Shown here: one piece after another, positions 42,396 to 54,043 of the stretch | How the letters are laid out: every line of letters begins with the position of its first letter | Numbering within the stretch: position 1 is the stretch's first letter | Source of the DNA: Zygnema cylindricum | Taxonomy: Eukaryota; Streptophyta; Zygnematophyceae; Zygnematales; Zygnemataceae | Assembly: GCA_037447655.1 (NCBI GenBank) | Contig: JBBHKE010003455.1 | Span: forward strand, 685,812 to 747,811 | DNA length: 62,000 nucleotides | Reading direction: 5' to 3' | The notes under the pieces: generated by a model | The model's database searches: none | What the model saw: only the letters and a program-made list of their open reading frames with translations | Told to the model about the DNA's origin: nothing | Made by a program: the position numbers and the translations under genes

Positions 42396-43580
42396 TTAGT
42401 CAAATAGCCTCTTCATAGAACTGCAAATTAGGAACAGGAAAAGATTTATTTTACATGTCAGCCACCATCTTCTCATGCGTAGACACAACTTAATGACTTT
42501 TGCAAGCACATTTTCTCTGACAAACTGAAGTCTAACATCCATGTGTTTGCTTTTAAAATGATGGTTGGGGTTAGTGGTAATGGCAATGACTACGTGATTG
42601 TCACACCATATAGAGTGAGGACCTATTTGCATATACCATAGTTCGTGAAAAATAGGCTTAGGAGCTCCTTGAGGGCAAAAGCTCCTGCCATGTAATCTGA
42701 CTCCATTGTGGATTGGGCAATAACCTTTTGTAATTTGCTGCTCCAGTAGCAAGTTCCATCTCCAATTTTAAGAACAAAATCGGTTGTAGATTTTCGGCTT
42801 GGCATGTCCCTATAGCTAGCGTCCCTCCACGTCTGTATTTTCACTTCTCCTCCTCTGATTACAAGCTTAAGATTTCGAGTACCTGCAAGATATCTCAACA
42901 CCTTTTTTGTTGCTTCCTAGTCTGCCTTTCTAGGATTCTGTAGATTTCTACTTAAGGCTCTCACAATTGTTGCTAAATCAGGTCTCGCATAGTTCATAAA
43001 ATACATCAGACTTCCAACTACTTGTCTTTATGGTTTTGAGGCCGTAAACTCTTCATTCCCTGTCTCTAGACTCTCACTAACCATTATCCTTGAATCTGAA
43101 TCACTTCCTATGAATTTTTGCCTGAATTCCATAGGAGTTACACATCCTTTTACATCTTTCATTTCAAATTTTTCCAGCATATTACCAATTGTTTCTTTTT
43201 CAGTCAACATAATAAGCCATTTGTTTTTGTCTATATCTACTTGTAAACTTATGATATACTTGGCCTCACCGAGTTCTTCATCTCAAACCTAGACTTTAAG
43301 GTGCCTTAATACGGTTTATTTCATCCATTAACTTACTTATTAATAATAAGTCATCCACATATACAACAATGTATACTTTCCCATCCTCTCCTTCTAAGAC
43401 ATATAAAAAATGATTTGAGCTAGTTCTCTTAAAACTAATCCTTGTAAAAATCTCATCTAACTTGAAATTCCATTGTCGAGGGGCTTGTTTTAGACCATTC
43501 AGGGTTTTCATCGACTTACACACTTGTTCTTTGGTTCCTTTTTCTACATGCATTTTAGTTTCCTTTATATAAATGGTTTC
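42396..43580 (-). pseudogene. Copia-I RNase H and RT, broken
   Basis: RNase H pieces WSSKLQKVIAQSTMESDYMAG and WCDNHVVIAITTNPNHHFKS (42500-42780); TWRDASYRDMPSRKSTT keeps the Asp. RT pieces are EFRQKFIGSDSDS (about 43125), VVYVDDLLLISKLMDEINR with YVDD intact (about 43360-43310) and [18 protein letters not shown] (about 43500-43450). Frames change several times and stops are present. The wording groups it with Copia-C and J rather than with family A. Confidence 0.84.
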
Positions 43581-44383
43581 TGTTGAAATTTAAAGATTTC
43601 TAGAGTATTTTCTAGGTTTAAATATGTTTGTATAAAAGGAAAAGAAAAGGACGGACAGCCTGCCTCCACCTCCGCTCTCTAGCCCCCATACTTGTTGTAG
43701 TCACTGAAGGTTAGGGAGGGTGGTTGATCCATGGTTGCCTTAGTTCAACAGGCAGCTATTTTTAGTAGGTTACTAAAATATACTTGACGGACCAGAGATT
43801 TGATCTCGGTACCTACAGTTCGTCAAGTTGGCCGGTGGCGGTCAGCTTTATCCAAATAGACTAGGACCAATGCTAAGTGCTATGGTATTTGATAGATATA
43901 TATATATAGTTCGGGTGAATTAAATCCATTTAACTACAACTGTTTACGACGTAGATAGATTCAGTTTTAGAAAGTACGTCGTACGATAGTAATTCAAAAC
44001 GGATACCACGCATTTTGTTTCGACAGTGAAACAAATGCCGCTCAAGTATTTATTATGGCTTAGATTGCGTTTCGCATAAAATCCAACCGCGCACATCATC
44101 GCCGAAATCCCGGAGTGGTCACCTTGGCGTTTTTTGACGTGGCATGACCTGGAGCCACGTGGAAAGATGACATTCCGTCATAGGAATTCTGAGGAACGTA
44201 CGCACGAGTGAAATGCGGACACGCGTCCGCTTAATAGCCTTGTCGTACATAGGCTGTACAAAAGGTACACCGGCAATAGTACTTTTTTGTACGGTACAGT
44301 AATTTGATTGGTCCATACTTCAATAGATAGAAGTTATTAGAGAGAATCACGACTTAGAAAATTTTGGTAGGTAGTCACCTCTG
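43581..44383 (+). repeat. Truncated LTR, family A
   Basis: Starts TGTTGAAATTTAAAG and runs through the U3 hairpin, tRNA-like arm and GTAC box, then stops at TAGTCACCTC, where an E LTR begins. About 200 bases of its 3' end are missing. Confidence 0.8.
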
Positions 44384-44892
44384 TTGATATTTGTGTATTA
44401 TCTAGGTCTGTAAATAGGATAGAAAAAGGCAGAGGCAGTCTACCTCTAGCTCCCCTCTCCAAGCCCCCCACAGTTGTTGTAGTCACTCAAGGCTGGATAG
44501 GGAGCTAGAGCCATGGCTACCTAAGCTCTCTAGTGAAGACAGGGGGTAAATTAGGTAGACTTACCAAAAGATAGTTGACGGACCCAGGAATTGATCCTGG
44601 TCCCTACCGTCTGTCAATTTGCATTAGCCGTTAGCTCTAGCCATTAAGTCTACGATCATATTACGATATATTGAGTTTGATAAATATATAAATCGTTACA
44701 TGTAGATTAATTCGTTTAACGGCGAATAGATACTTAGTGCATAGATACAGTTTGATTTAGTACGAAGTACGGTATGGGGACAGAACGGATACCGCGCATT
44801 TGTTTCGATAGCGAAAAAAATACCGCTCGTCGAATTTCAGCGGCTAAGATTATAGCCGGTTTTGATAAGACGGCCGCAATAGGCGCCATGAT
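44384..44892 (+). repeat. Truncated LTR, family E
   Basis: Begins with an intact TGTTGATATTTGTG end, which makes it the best reference for the E LTR start. It breaks at GGCGCCATGAT, directly against the Copia-Q 5' LTR. Confidence 0.8.
44444..44510 (+). promoter_or_regulatory. U3 hairpin in family-E LTR
   Basis: CTCTAGCTCCC...GCC pairs with GGC...GGGAGCTAGAG around the conserved loop containing TTGTTGTAGTCACTCAA. Stem sequence differs from families A and B but pairing is kept. Confidence 0.55.
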
Positions 44893-45947
44893 TGAAACTT
44901 TGAGACCTCTATAAGTCCTCAGAGTGGACAGCTTCCAAGAAGCCTCTAGGATAACTCTGACCCCTTTGTGTTTCAGCAAAAACAACTGCCATCCTCGCAG
45001 ACAATAACTCTAACCAACTTTAGCCTTGTGAAGACAAGACTCCTTTGAGTCGATAGCAAAAAAGAATCTATGAATTTGCTCCTCTGAGCAATAAGTTATA
45101 GAGGGTCAAATTTGACCTTTTGTACAGAAGCTCTCTGGGAGAGAGGGTCCTATCTCCTAATTTTTCTAAGTCCTATCTCTCTCACAGACTCTATCTACTG
45201 ATGTACGGAGCCAATCAGAATGCGGCTCGATACACAAAAGTACAGTTGCCGGTGTACTTTTTGTACGAACATCGTACGACATGGCCTAAATGTCGACACG
45301 TGGTATGTCCGGATTCGTTCCCATAATCCTCGGAGATGCCGCGATCCAATGTTATTCCGCCACGTGTCGTCCGATATGGCGATGTCCATAAACCGCCGAA
45401 ATCCTCTTCCGCGATCTTGGCGTTAATTCTGGCTGTCCGATTAAATTCATATTTAATCGTAGCCGTAATAAATGCATGTGCGATTTTCTTTTCTATAAAG
45501 AAACAAATGCGCGGTATTGGTTTCTTATCCGTACCGCTATCCGTACTTTTACAATTATGGATCTATGTCTCCTGTAATCATTTATAGTTAAATGAATTTT
45601 CCTACTCAATAACATTTAATTAAATATCATACCCTATATTACGTAAGATACGATGAAGACTTAACGGCTAAGGCTACCGTCTACCGTCTGCCTACCGGCC
45701 GGTAGGTACAAGGATCAAATCTTGTAGGCGGCACTATCTTTTTAGCTATAAAACCCCTAACTAATATATAATCCCGTAAACTTTTGCTTAGCCTAGGTAG
45801 CCATGGCTCTAGCTCCCTCTCTAATTTCTTAGTGACTACGACAAGTTTGAGAGTTGGAGAGAGAAGTTAGAGGTAGACTGCCTTGGCTTCTTTCTATATT
45901 TCTATTTAGACCTACAAAATACTTTAAATGGATCATTAATTTCTACA
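44893..45947 (-). repeat. Copia-Q 5' LTR (family B)
   Basis: 1055 bp, plus strand TGAAACTTTGAGACC to TTAATTTCTACA, closely similar to 31006-32059. It is followed by GTTCG, the second half of the Copia-Q TSD. The primer-binding site that should sit left of 44893 is missing, replaced by an E LTR fragment. Confidence 0.87.
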
Positions 45948-45952
45948 GTTCG
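45948..45952. repeat. Target-site duplication GTTCG of Copia-Q, right copy
   Basis: Directly follows the CA of the Copia-Q 5' LTR and matches 31001-31005; also the first bases of the resumed Copia-P LTR. Confidence 0.87.
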
Positions 45953-46176
45953 AGCCCTGGCGGACTCTACCTTTTGTTGAGAGTGACTTAAGTCACTCTT
46001 TAGTCCTGCCTATGGAGTTGAGGCAGCCATGGCTCCATCTCTCTCTCTCTTCTTTAGTGACTACAACAAGTATGGGGACAAGTGAGAAGGGATGGAGGCA
46101 GGCTGCCTACACTTTTCTTATCTTTTGGCTAATCTATTTATACATAGAAAATACCCAAAAACTAGTTATTTCAACA
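45948..46176 (-). repeat. Copia-P 5' LTR, right part (family A)
   Basis: Completes the LTR broken at 31005, with the remaining tRNA-like arm, U3 hairpin and the terminal ATTTCAACA. The sequence across the virtual junction reads as in other family-A LTRs (compare 20205-20240). Confidence 0.86.
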
Positions 46177-46620
46177 TCGTTCGGTGTGACAACGTCCCAA
46201 AATTGCCAAAACGTCCTTCTCGGGATACCGAGGATTACCTCGGTTGTCCGATTAGATCGCATTTTAAAATAGGCCGTTGAAATAAATGTTCGCAGCATTT
46301 ATTTCATGCGGTACCATAATACACTACAAGTTCTATGTTCAGCCCTACATTTCATTAGTTAAATGAAATGTCCTACGTGTACACGTTTAAATATCTATGA
46401 AATCCTATATTCTGTAGCATTGGTCCTCGACTTAACGGACAAAGCTTACGACTACTTTGACGGACCGTAGGTACCAGGATCAAATCTTGGGTCTGTCAAT
46501 ATTTTGGTAAATCTACTCTGATTCTAATACCTATCTCTCTAGAAAGCTTAGGCAGCCATGGCTCTATCTCCCTATCCAGCCTTTTAGTGACTACAACAAG
46601 TGTGGGGGCTTGGAGAAAGG
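46177..46620 (-). repeat. LTR fragment (family E-like), both ends missing
   Basis: Contains the complement of the E/A arrangement: a tRNA-like arm (CAGGATCAAATCTTGG near 46480) and part of the U3 hairpin with AGTGACTACAACAAGTGTGGG (46590-46610). It is the sequence into which Copia-P inserted. It stops where copia RT codons on the plus strand begin. Confidence 0.6.
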
Positions 46621-47849
46621 AGTGTTAAAACTGCTTTCTTGCATGGAAATTTAGAGGAAGTAAATTATATAAAACAACCTGAAATGCAGAAAAAGAAAAG
46701 GAAAATCTAGTCTGTAAAATCATTAAATCATTTTATGGATTAAAACACGCTCCACGTCAGTGGAATTTGAATTACATGAGTTTCTTTCTAGTTTAGATTT
46801 TACAAGGATTACCTCAAATCACTCCGTTTATGTCATGGAAAGAGAGGATGGTGTGATCTATGTAGTATTGTATGTAGATGACCTGCTGCTTATTAGTAAG
46901 TCAATAAATGAGATAAATAAGATAAAAGCATCTCTGAATGCCAGGTTTGAAATGAAGGATTTAGGCGAGGCGAAATATATCATAGGCATTTAGGTAGAGA
47001 GAGATAGGAATCAGAAGGTAATTTATCTCACTCAGAGAGAGGCTATTGGAAATGTACTTGAAAGTTTTGGCATGGCAAAGGAGTTCCACCCCTAGGGAGT
47101 TCAGGCAAAAAGTGGAAGGAAAGAAGACAGGTGGGAGAATGCTACTCAAGGATGACATTGAACTAGGGGAGTCAGAGTTCATGTCCACAATTCCCTACAA
47201 ACAGGTTGTTGGGAGTCTTATCTATTTCATGAACTGCACGCGTCTTGATATTGCAACGGCAGTTGGAGCTCTAAGCTGAAGCCTTCAAAACCTAAAAAGA
47301 TCAGATTGGGAGGCAACAAAACGAGTTCTCAAATATCTTGCAGGAATACGGTATATCTGACTTTCTCTCGGAGGAGATGAAGTGAAAATCAACACTTGGA
47401 GCAATGGGAGTTATGATGACATGCCAAACCGACGCTCTACCACTGTATTCATTTTGAAGATCAGTGATGGTACTTGCTCCTAGACCAGCAAGCTTCAAAA
47501 GGTGACTGCTCAATCAACCATGGAAGCTGAATAAAAGGCAGCCAGCTCAGCTGTTAAAGAACTTCTTTGGGTAAAATCTCTTTTATAAGAACTTAAATAT
47601 ATGCAGTTAGGTCCACAAGTCCTATTGTGTGACAATCAAACTGCTATTGTTATTGCTTCTAAGCCAAGTCATTACTTCAAGAGTAAGCATATTGATATCA
47701 AGTTACACTTCGTGAGAGAAAAGGTGATGGCTAGAATTCTGAAGCTTAGCTACTTACCCGATGAGGAAATGCTAGCACATATGATGACAAAACCCTTGCC
47801 TGCACCAAAAAATAAATTTAGCAGAGAGGCATATGGTCTAAGTGGCTAG
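46621..47849 (+). pseudogene. Copia-J RT and RNase H, broken
   Basis: Begins KTAFLHGNLEEVNYIKQPEM and passes through a GLKHAPRQWNL block, SNHSVYVMEREDGVIYVVLYVDDLLLISK (catalytic YVDD intact at about 46870), FEMKDLGEAKYIIGI, PYKQVVGSLIYFMNCTR and RNase H. The RNase H motif reads WSNGSYDDM, so its first catalytic Asp is lost. The tail is CDNQTAIVIASKPSHYFKSK and ends LSG with TAG. At least six stops and several frameshifts are visible. Confidence 0.86.
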
Positions 47850-47872
47850 TTGAGTCTAAAGCTTTAGGGGAG

Positions 47873-48746
47873 TGTTGTTTTTGATAGCTTTAGTCCTCAC
47901 TAAGCCTCCTTTGTGAGGGTGTGTCTTTCGGGTACTTAGTTTATTTTGTAGAAGTCTGGTTCAGTATGTATTAGAATTAGTGTGACAATAAATAGTGAGG
48001 GATTACACTATGTATATTATTCGAGGGACACGCGTCAGCAAACTAAGATGAGACACTTCGTATGTTTTTGTTATACGACTCAAATTCATCGGCATATTGA
48101 GGTGTCACATAGAGTTTCATCTTGGATGAAACTTGTAAAAGATGGACGACGGAGATTTCTTGCTGATGCACGCTCGTCAAACGGGACCACGTCTACGATT
48201 ATCTGACGTGTTTTCTATAGAATAGTGTGACAATACATATCCTTATTTTGTTCATGAGCGTGTTTTGTTTGATTCAATACAGATTCAACTTTTTATGATA
48301 TACCTTGATATATTGAGGTACCTTTTTAGTCTTGGTAGATATTATTTGATGCATGGCTGGTATGCCTCTTTAGCTTAGTCAGGACAGTTAGTTGTTGTTA
48401 CCTCTTAGAAGAATAGATCTTTTAGGTATAAGAATAGAACTTAGCCATTTCAGAAGTAGGAACTTGTTGTATCAAATCATGCTTTAGCATTTTGATATCT
48501 TTGACTGATAGTTTCTCTCACATGTGTTACCAAATTTCTATGTAAATTTGCACTTGTGTTCTTGTTTGTATTATCTAAATTGTGTCAAATTTGTAGGCCA
48601 TTTGGGTGCTTAATTTTTCTTTGGTTGTGTTTCAAAGTTGTATGTTTTCATGATCATCTGTGAGAGCTTCTAACTTGTTTTAATTCTGTGATGACTACTC
48701 CTGCCTCATCTTCATCTTCAATGGGTGTAGTATCCATAAAACAACA
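47873..48746 (+). repeat. Copia-J 3' LTR (family J)
   Basis: 874 bp, TGTTGTTTTTGATAGC to AAAACAACA. It lacks the U3 hairpin and GTAC box of the A/B/E LTRs, yet its last 56 nt hold an ATG (48691) opening 18 codons, MTTPASSSSSMGVVSIKQ plus CA, so the gag-start-in-LTR arrangement is kept in an unrelated LTR. Confidence 0.8.
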
Positions 48747-50430
48747 TGATGTACCACGATTAATCATGTGTGAATGTGACCATATAGTGGATGCCTCCAG
48801 CTGAAGCCACTTGTGAAGGACCGAGTACATCAGTATGTTTTAGCAGCAGAACTCTTTCCGATCTGTGGTCTGTATCATGTGGAAATGGCAATCTATGGAT
48901 CTTGCCAAGTGAACAACCATCATATGATTTTATAGGATGATTGGTGAGAGAAACTTTATCATCTTTTCCCAAATTCACGATTTTCTTTAGACTATCCTAA
49001 TTCATGTATCCTAATTTTTTATGCCACAACTCATTATCATATTCGACACTGGAGAAGAGAACATCATTTTCTTTATATTCAGCCATGTCCATCGTGTACA
49101 TTTTGTTAGCATCTCTAGTTCTTGTTAATGTTACTTTTCCTTTCTTGCTAACAACCTGCCTACCTCTTTTCAGGTGACTTCAAAGCCTTTCCTCTCCAGT
49201 AAGGCTGAAGAGAAAAGATTATTTTTAAAGTTTGGAACATACAAAAAATTGTAGATTTCTCTCTACAAACTTACCCCCCATACTTACCATTAAAGATACA
49301 TCACCTTGAGCTGAGGTTTGAACACTCATGCCACAAGCATAGTAGATATTCTTTGGAGGTGTTTGCTGCAAATTTGTAAAAGCTGCCTTGTTCCAGCACA
49401 TGTGGGCCGATGCTCCCGTGTCCATGATCCATCTTGCATCCTTTGGACCCTCTTTGGCTTCCACCATAGCAAATAACTCCGTCTCCTCTTGCTCATTGAA
49501 GCTCAAAGACTCATCTGCATCGGTTGCATAAGGTGGAAAGAGAGTATTTCCACGGGTAGGATTTTAGAAAAGCCTTTGTGATATTGGCTTTATTGCCAAC
49601 TTGGCCTGTATATACTCGTCTCATTGGCCTTTTTTAACATAGGATAGTACTTGTATCCATGGCCCTTCTCAGAACAATAGAAACAAACAGTAGAAGATTG
49701 TCTATTTAGCCTTTGATTAAACTGATTCTGATTTTGGTTAAACAGATTCCTATTTTGATTAAACTAATTTATTTTTTCAAAGTCTGTGGCAAAAGCTTCA
49801 ACCTTTCCTTCTCCTTCAAAGAGTTTTTTATTAGACTCTTCCTCCTATATAAGATTATATGCTAACTGAAATGACCAACTAGCTTTATCATGACTCTTTA
49901 ACTAAGCAAACACACCTTTCATGCTTCTATAAAAACCTCTAATAAGCAAAGTTGCGTGCATAAACTAAGGAAATGAGCCCCCAGCAGAGGAGTGTGCATC
50001 AATAAGTGCACGAAAATTGTCACAATACTCGATCATTATTCCCCCCAAGTATTTGTATACCCTAGATTTTTCAAGCCACCAAGAGCTCCTCTAAGACATT
50101 CGCTTTTTCAAAAGCACATTTCAGTGATGTCGATATCTCCCTCGCCTTCTTCATTTTCAGTCGAGAAATGACCAGATTTTATGAAATACAAAGAATTAGA
50201 TTGTTCCTTGCCATTGAATTATTTTTCGCCCAACTCGAATCTGTTTCCTCAAAGGAGCCATATCAGACCCTCAATAAGTAAGCAGTTACAAACAAAGATT
50301 CAACCACCGCCGCCCAGTACGCATACTTTTGGCCATTGAAAATATGAATTATTGACAAAAGGCTCATAACCTGTTGTTCTAAAACCACCGTTGCAAAAGG
50401 AAAACCAGCAAGTGTAGTGGAAGAAGACAT
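48747..50430 (-). pseudogene. Copia-K Gag, protease and integrase start, broken
   Basis: Gag starts at the ATG at 50430 in the LTR (MSSSTTLAGFPFATVV) and crosses the LTR edge through EQQVMS into IIHIFNGQKYAYWAAVVES. A zinc knuckle lies near 49690-49640 as CFYCSEKGHGYKYY, with the last Cys replaced by Tyr. Protease shows WIMDTGASAHMCWNKAAF at about 49430-49385, with D-T-G where family A has D-S-G. GAG-pre-integrase gives CSLGKIHRLPFP, and integrase HTDVLGPSQV ends at 48760. Multiple stops and frameshifts occur in gag. Confidence 0.83.
50357..50371 (-). promoter_or_regulatory. Primer-binding site of Copia-K (diverged)
   Basis: Minus strand GGTTATGAGCCTTTT, directly after the LTR. The first seven bases match the Copia-R site exactly and 10 of 15 match overall. 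It is in the gag frame. Confidence 0.45.
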
Positions 50431-51037
50431 GAAAACAACACCGTTGTAGAAGGATAACCAGCAATTGTAGTGGAAAAAGACATGAAAACAACAGAAACTT
50501 TGAAGCACCTACTCAATAGCCAAATTTCAGCTGACACAAAATATGACTCAAAAGCCAATATACCTCAAACTTGCCACATTGATACAAAACACAGTAAATT
50601 GACAATTCTCAAAATTGCATGCCAAATGAATTAGTTAACCATAAGATATGATATCTGGAAGTTTCCCAAAATTTGCCTTTAAATTATCATAATCCCAAAA
50701 CTGGATGATTCAAAATTCGTTAAGTCCAAAACTATATACTCACATTGAGTATCTAATGGTCACACTTATTTTGGGTGGTCGTACTACAATACTATTCTAA
50801 CTTACGACAAAGTATTTTACCTGTACATCATTGTACAGTAAGTCCTTCCAAAATTGGGATTCTACTTGCCACTAAATAAACAGTGTAACACTAAATTCTG
50901 ATGCACTAAATGCCAACCATTTTTTTTCCATATATTTACAAATAGCGTTTGTACACTTAATGTTGTTTATTGCTAAGTCAGCCTTAATCACAAAATTCCA
51001 GACAAATCTTGATCTTGTGGTATGAACATCTTGAGTG
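50372..51037 (-). repeat. Copia-K 5' LTR fragment (family D1)
   Basis: Begins TGTTGTTCTAAAACC and follows the D1 LTR for 666 bases, then is cut by another LTR at 51038. A 60-bp piece with the Gag start is duplicated (50425-50490 repeats 50372-50435 with changes). Confidence 0.78.
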
Positions 51038-52021
51038 TGTTGTTCTACAACCACTTGAGCAGGTGCAGCATCCGCAGTAGTAGTGGAAATATACATGATC
51101 TCACTTACAGAAGCTAATCAAGAATCCTATTAAACAGTTGTTTTCTACAGCTCACCAAAGCTGATATAATGAACCAAACTGTTTCAAACTATACCACAGT
51201 ATAGAATATCACAAAGAATGACAACTCCCAAAGTTTAAGCTCAATTGATCCAACATACACCAAAATATGCAACTCAGAAGTTTCCCAAAAACAGTCTGCA
51301 GATTACACAGTCTGGAAGTCTAGATACAAAAAACAATCTAAGTCCTAACTCTTATACTCTTAGTGAGTATCTACTTTTAGTTGTCTTATTACATAATGTT
51401 GTGCCGCCGACACAGGTGTTCCTAAGCGATATATCCAAAACACAAAACTACCACTGAGATCTAATTAATCCTAATCACGTTAAATCTAATTTACCACTGT
51501 ACAATCAAATATTACTGAGAATCTGTACTAAGTGGTTGTATAAATACTCGTCGCAAGCTAGTTATGTTTGTCCAAATATGTCCACTCAATTGTTGTAAAA
51601 ACATCTGTCAGTAAGTCATCTGTGAATCTCGTCCGTTGACTCGATTCTGTTCAACCGTAGCAACGAAGTCCAATTCCAGATCACATTCGAATATCTGCAG
51701 CTTCCTAGCAGCCGCGTTGTCCCATACCAAAAATAGCCGCAACTGCGTTTGTCTTGTTGCGTAGTAACTGCGTTATCTTGTACCAAGATATCCGTAGATG
51801 CGTTGTCCCGTTGCGTCACAGGCTATGTTCGTCCGTAAGGACCATATCAAAAATAACCGCAACTGCGCTTGTTCCATGTGCGTCGCAGCTGCAGTGCTCG
51901 AATGCTGGTGTCGGTACCATTAAAACTTTCACTATGCTTCAAGTGACGACGCGTGTCCCTATACATCTATTTTCCCGCCGTCCTATAAATTTGTTGAGAC
52001 TTGAGCTTTCAAAAACCAACA
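51038..52021 (-). repeat. Complete LTR, family D2
   Basis: 984 bp, plus strand TGTTGTTCTACAACC to CAAAAACCAACA. It is the only unbroken D2 LTR and shows that 6959-7592 and 15166-15453 belong together. Its flanks GAGTG and AGAGT do not match; it joins a D1 LTR to Copia-L internal sequence without primer-binding site or polypurine tract. Confidence 0.82.
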
Positions 52022-54030
52022 AGAGTTTATGACTTAGCTAAACAAGATATCATTTTGGTAAAGCATCTAGTTGTCATTAATGAAGGTAAGTCATTTGACC
52101 CTTTCAAATACACCAAGAAGATAAAAATCACCTTTGAGTCCGAGAGTGAGGAAGACTCGGATCTTCCAAAAAGTGACATGAGTGAAAAAGTGATTGCAGA
52201 TTGAGGGGAGATCCACAATGAATAAGATAAACCGGAATCTGCCCATATCCCTACACATTTCGAGGATACAAAAGACGAGGAGATGGAATCGGCTTTTATG
52301 GATAGGGGAGCCCATAAAACAGTGAGGAGGAACCCAAGACTTCCCTCCATCCCAACTTTATACGTTGAAGGAGGACGAAAGAGCAACAAAAGGCTATAGG
52401 AAAGACAAATTGCTCACAATGTAACTAAGCTGTCTCACCCGAATGAGCCTCATTCATATTTAGAGGCAATGGGCATTCCGGAAAAGGATAGATGTGTTAG
52501 AGCCATAAATGATGAGATGGCATCTATCATGGAAGCAAACACTTGGGAACTGGTGGACTGTCCTCTGACCAGAACACCGATCAAGTGCAAATGGGTGTTT
52601 AAACAGAAACTAAACCCAGATAATACCATTGAAATATATAAGGCTCCGCTGGTAGCAAAGGAATTCACTCAAAATGAATGGATAGTTTATGAAGAGACCT
52701 TTGCTCTTGTGGTACGGTTCCCATCACTAAGGATTCTTCTTAGTTTACCGGCAACAGAAGATATGGAAATACACCAGATGGATATTAAGACCACCTTCCT
52801 CAATGGTGAACTAGAGGAAGAAATCTTAATGCGGCAATTAGAAAGATTTATAGAAGAAGGTGAGGAGAGCAAAGTGAGCAGACTTATAAAGTTCTTATAT
52901 GGACATAAGCAGGCTCCCAGGCAATGGAATAAAAAACTAGATGAGTTTCTCAGCAAACTGGAATATATCCGGATCAGTTCAGACCATTCTATTTATATGT
53001 TTGAGGATGAGAATGGTGTTATTATTTTTGCAATTTATGTGGATGACTTGCTAGTGTTCAGTAAATCTATGGAAAAGATCAATAAGTCAAAAAAAGATCT
53101 TAGAAGCAGGTTTGATATGAAAGATCTAGGAGAGGTAAGATATATCTTGGGGATACAAACGTTAAAAGATATGGGAAAAAGGATTATCAGACTTACTCAA
53201 AAATATGCTATAGGGAATATGCTCGAGAAATTCCAAATGGTAAAGGCAAACAGTTGTACCACTCCCATGGACTTGACGAAATAAGTGATGGGAGTGTAGA
53301 AGAAGGAGTGATAATCTTAGAGGATCAGATGAGCCCCGAAGAAATACAGTGTATAAAGTCTATTCCTTACAGCCATGTTGTAGGAAGTCTAATCAATTTT
53401 TTGAATTGCACTAGGCCGGACATAGCGGCAACATTTCGAGTTCTCAGTAGGAGTCTTAATGATCCTAGAATAAGAGACTCGGAGGCAGCAAAGAGAGTCA
53501 TGAGATATCTGGTGGGTACAAAGGAATTACGGTTACATTTGGGACGGGAGCACACTGACATCACCACTTGGATTGATGCCAGTTATGGAGAAGCACCTAT
53601 GAGAAGATGCACTTCTGGGTATGTATTGTATGTGGGGGAAGGTGTTTTTTGTTGGAGTAGCAAGCAACAAAAGGTGGTTGCTCAGTCCACTAGGGAGGTT
53701 AAGTACTTGGCCTCTTGTTCTGCTGTGAAAGAGTTGATGTGGGTGAAGTCTTTGCTGCAAGAATGGGGGTACATGAAAAAAGGGGTGCATAAAGTCTTAT
53801 GCGATAATCAGGCAGCAATTGCAACCAATCCAAAACATCATTTCAAAGCTGAACACATTGACATGAGGCTGAGTTTTGTGAGGGAAAAAGTCAAAAACAA
53901 AATTGTTAATCTTGTGTATAAATCAGATGGAGAAATGATTGCAGATATGATGACAAAACCTGTGCCCTCACCCATATTGAAATATTGTAGAGAGAAGGGT
54001 TGACTAAAAGAAAAGCTTAAGTTAGACTAG
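52022..54030 (+). pseudogene. Copia-L Pol remnant
   Basis: Starts RVYDLAKQDIILVKHLVV (C-terminal to the integrase core) and has a stop at 52202-52204. The linker and RT follow, including the open stretch 52469-53284 with [32 protein letters not shown] and AIYVDDLLVFSKS (YVDD intact). A small frameshift near 53270 leads into RNase H (53254-54003): TTWIDASYGEAPMRRCTS keeps the Asp, and LCDNQAA and ADMMTKPVPSP follow. Stops at 52396-52398 and 54001-54003 are also seen. It is the least damaged copy after Copia-R and Copia-Q. Confidence 0.88.
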
Positions 54031-54043
54031 AAAATAAGGGGAG

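Larger units (their letters stand above)
41317..43580 (-). mobile_element. Copia-I: 3' LTR, RNase H and RT remnant
   Basis: A minus-strand D1-family element with a 3' LTR lacking about 150 terminal bases, a polypurine tract (complement CTCCCCTAAATC) and degraded RNase H and RT. The upstream end meets a plus-strand family-A LTR at 43581. It lies within the hole in Copia-Q. Confidence 0.82.
31006..45947 (-). mobile_element. Copia-Q: family-B element carrying nested insertions
   Basis: A minus-strand element recognised by paired family-B LTRs (31006-32059 and 44893-45947) bounded by the TSD GTTCG. The internal region is interrupted by intact Copia-R (34222-40630, TSD CCGAC). Between 41317 and 44892 it is replaced by pieces of Copia-I and of A and E LTRs, with loss of gag, protease and the primer-binding site. 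The LTRs have visibly diverged by several percent, so Q is older than R, as the nesting requires. Confidence 0.88.
46621..48746 (+). mobile_element. Copia-J: RT/RNase H and 3' LTR
   Basis: The 3' part of a plus-strand element of a separate family, with a polypurine tract (CTTTAGGGGAG) and a complete 874-bp 3' LTR. The upstream part ends at an LTR fragment. Confidence 0.85.
48747..51037 (-). mobile_element. Copia-K: 5' LTR, gag, protease, integrase start
   Basis: The 5' part of a minus-strand D1-family element: a truncated 5' LTR (50372-51037), primer-binding site, gag with a damaged zinc knuckle, protease and GAG-pre-integrase, ending at the Copia-J LTR. Confidence 0.83.
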
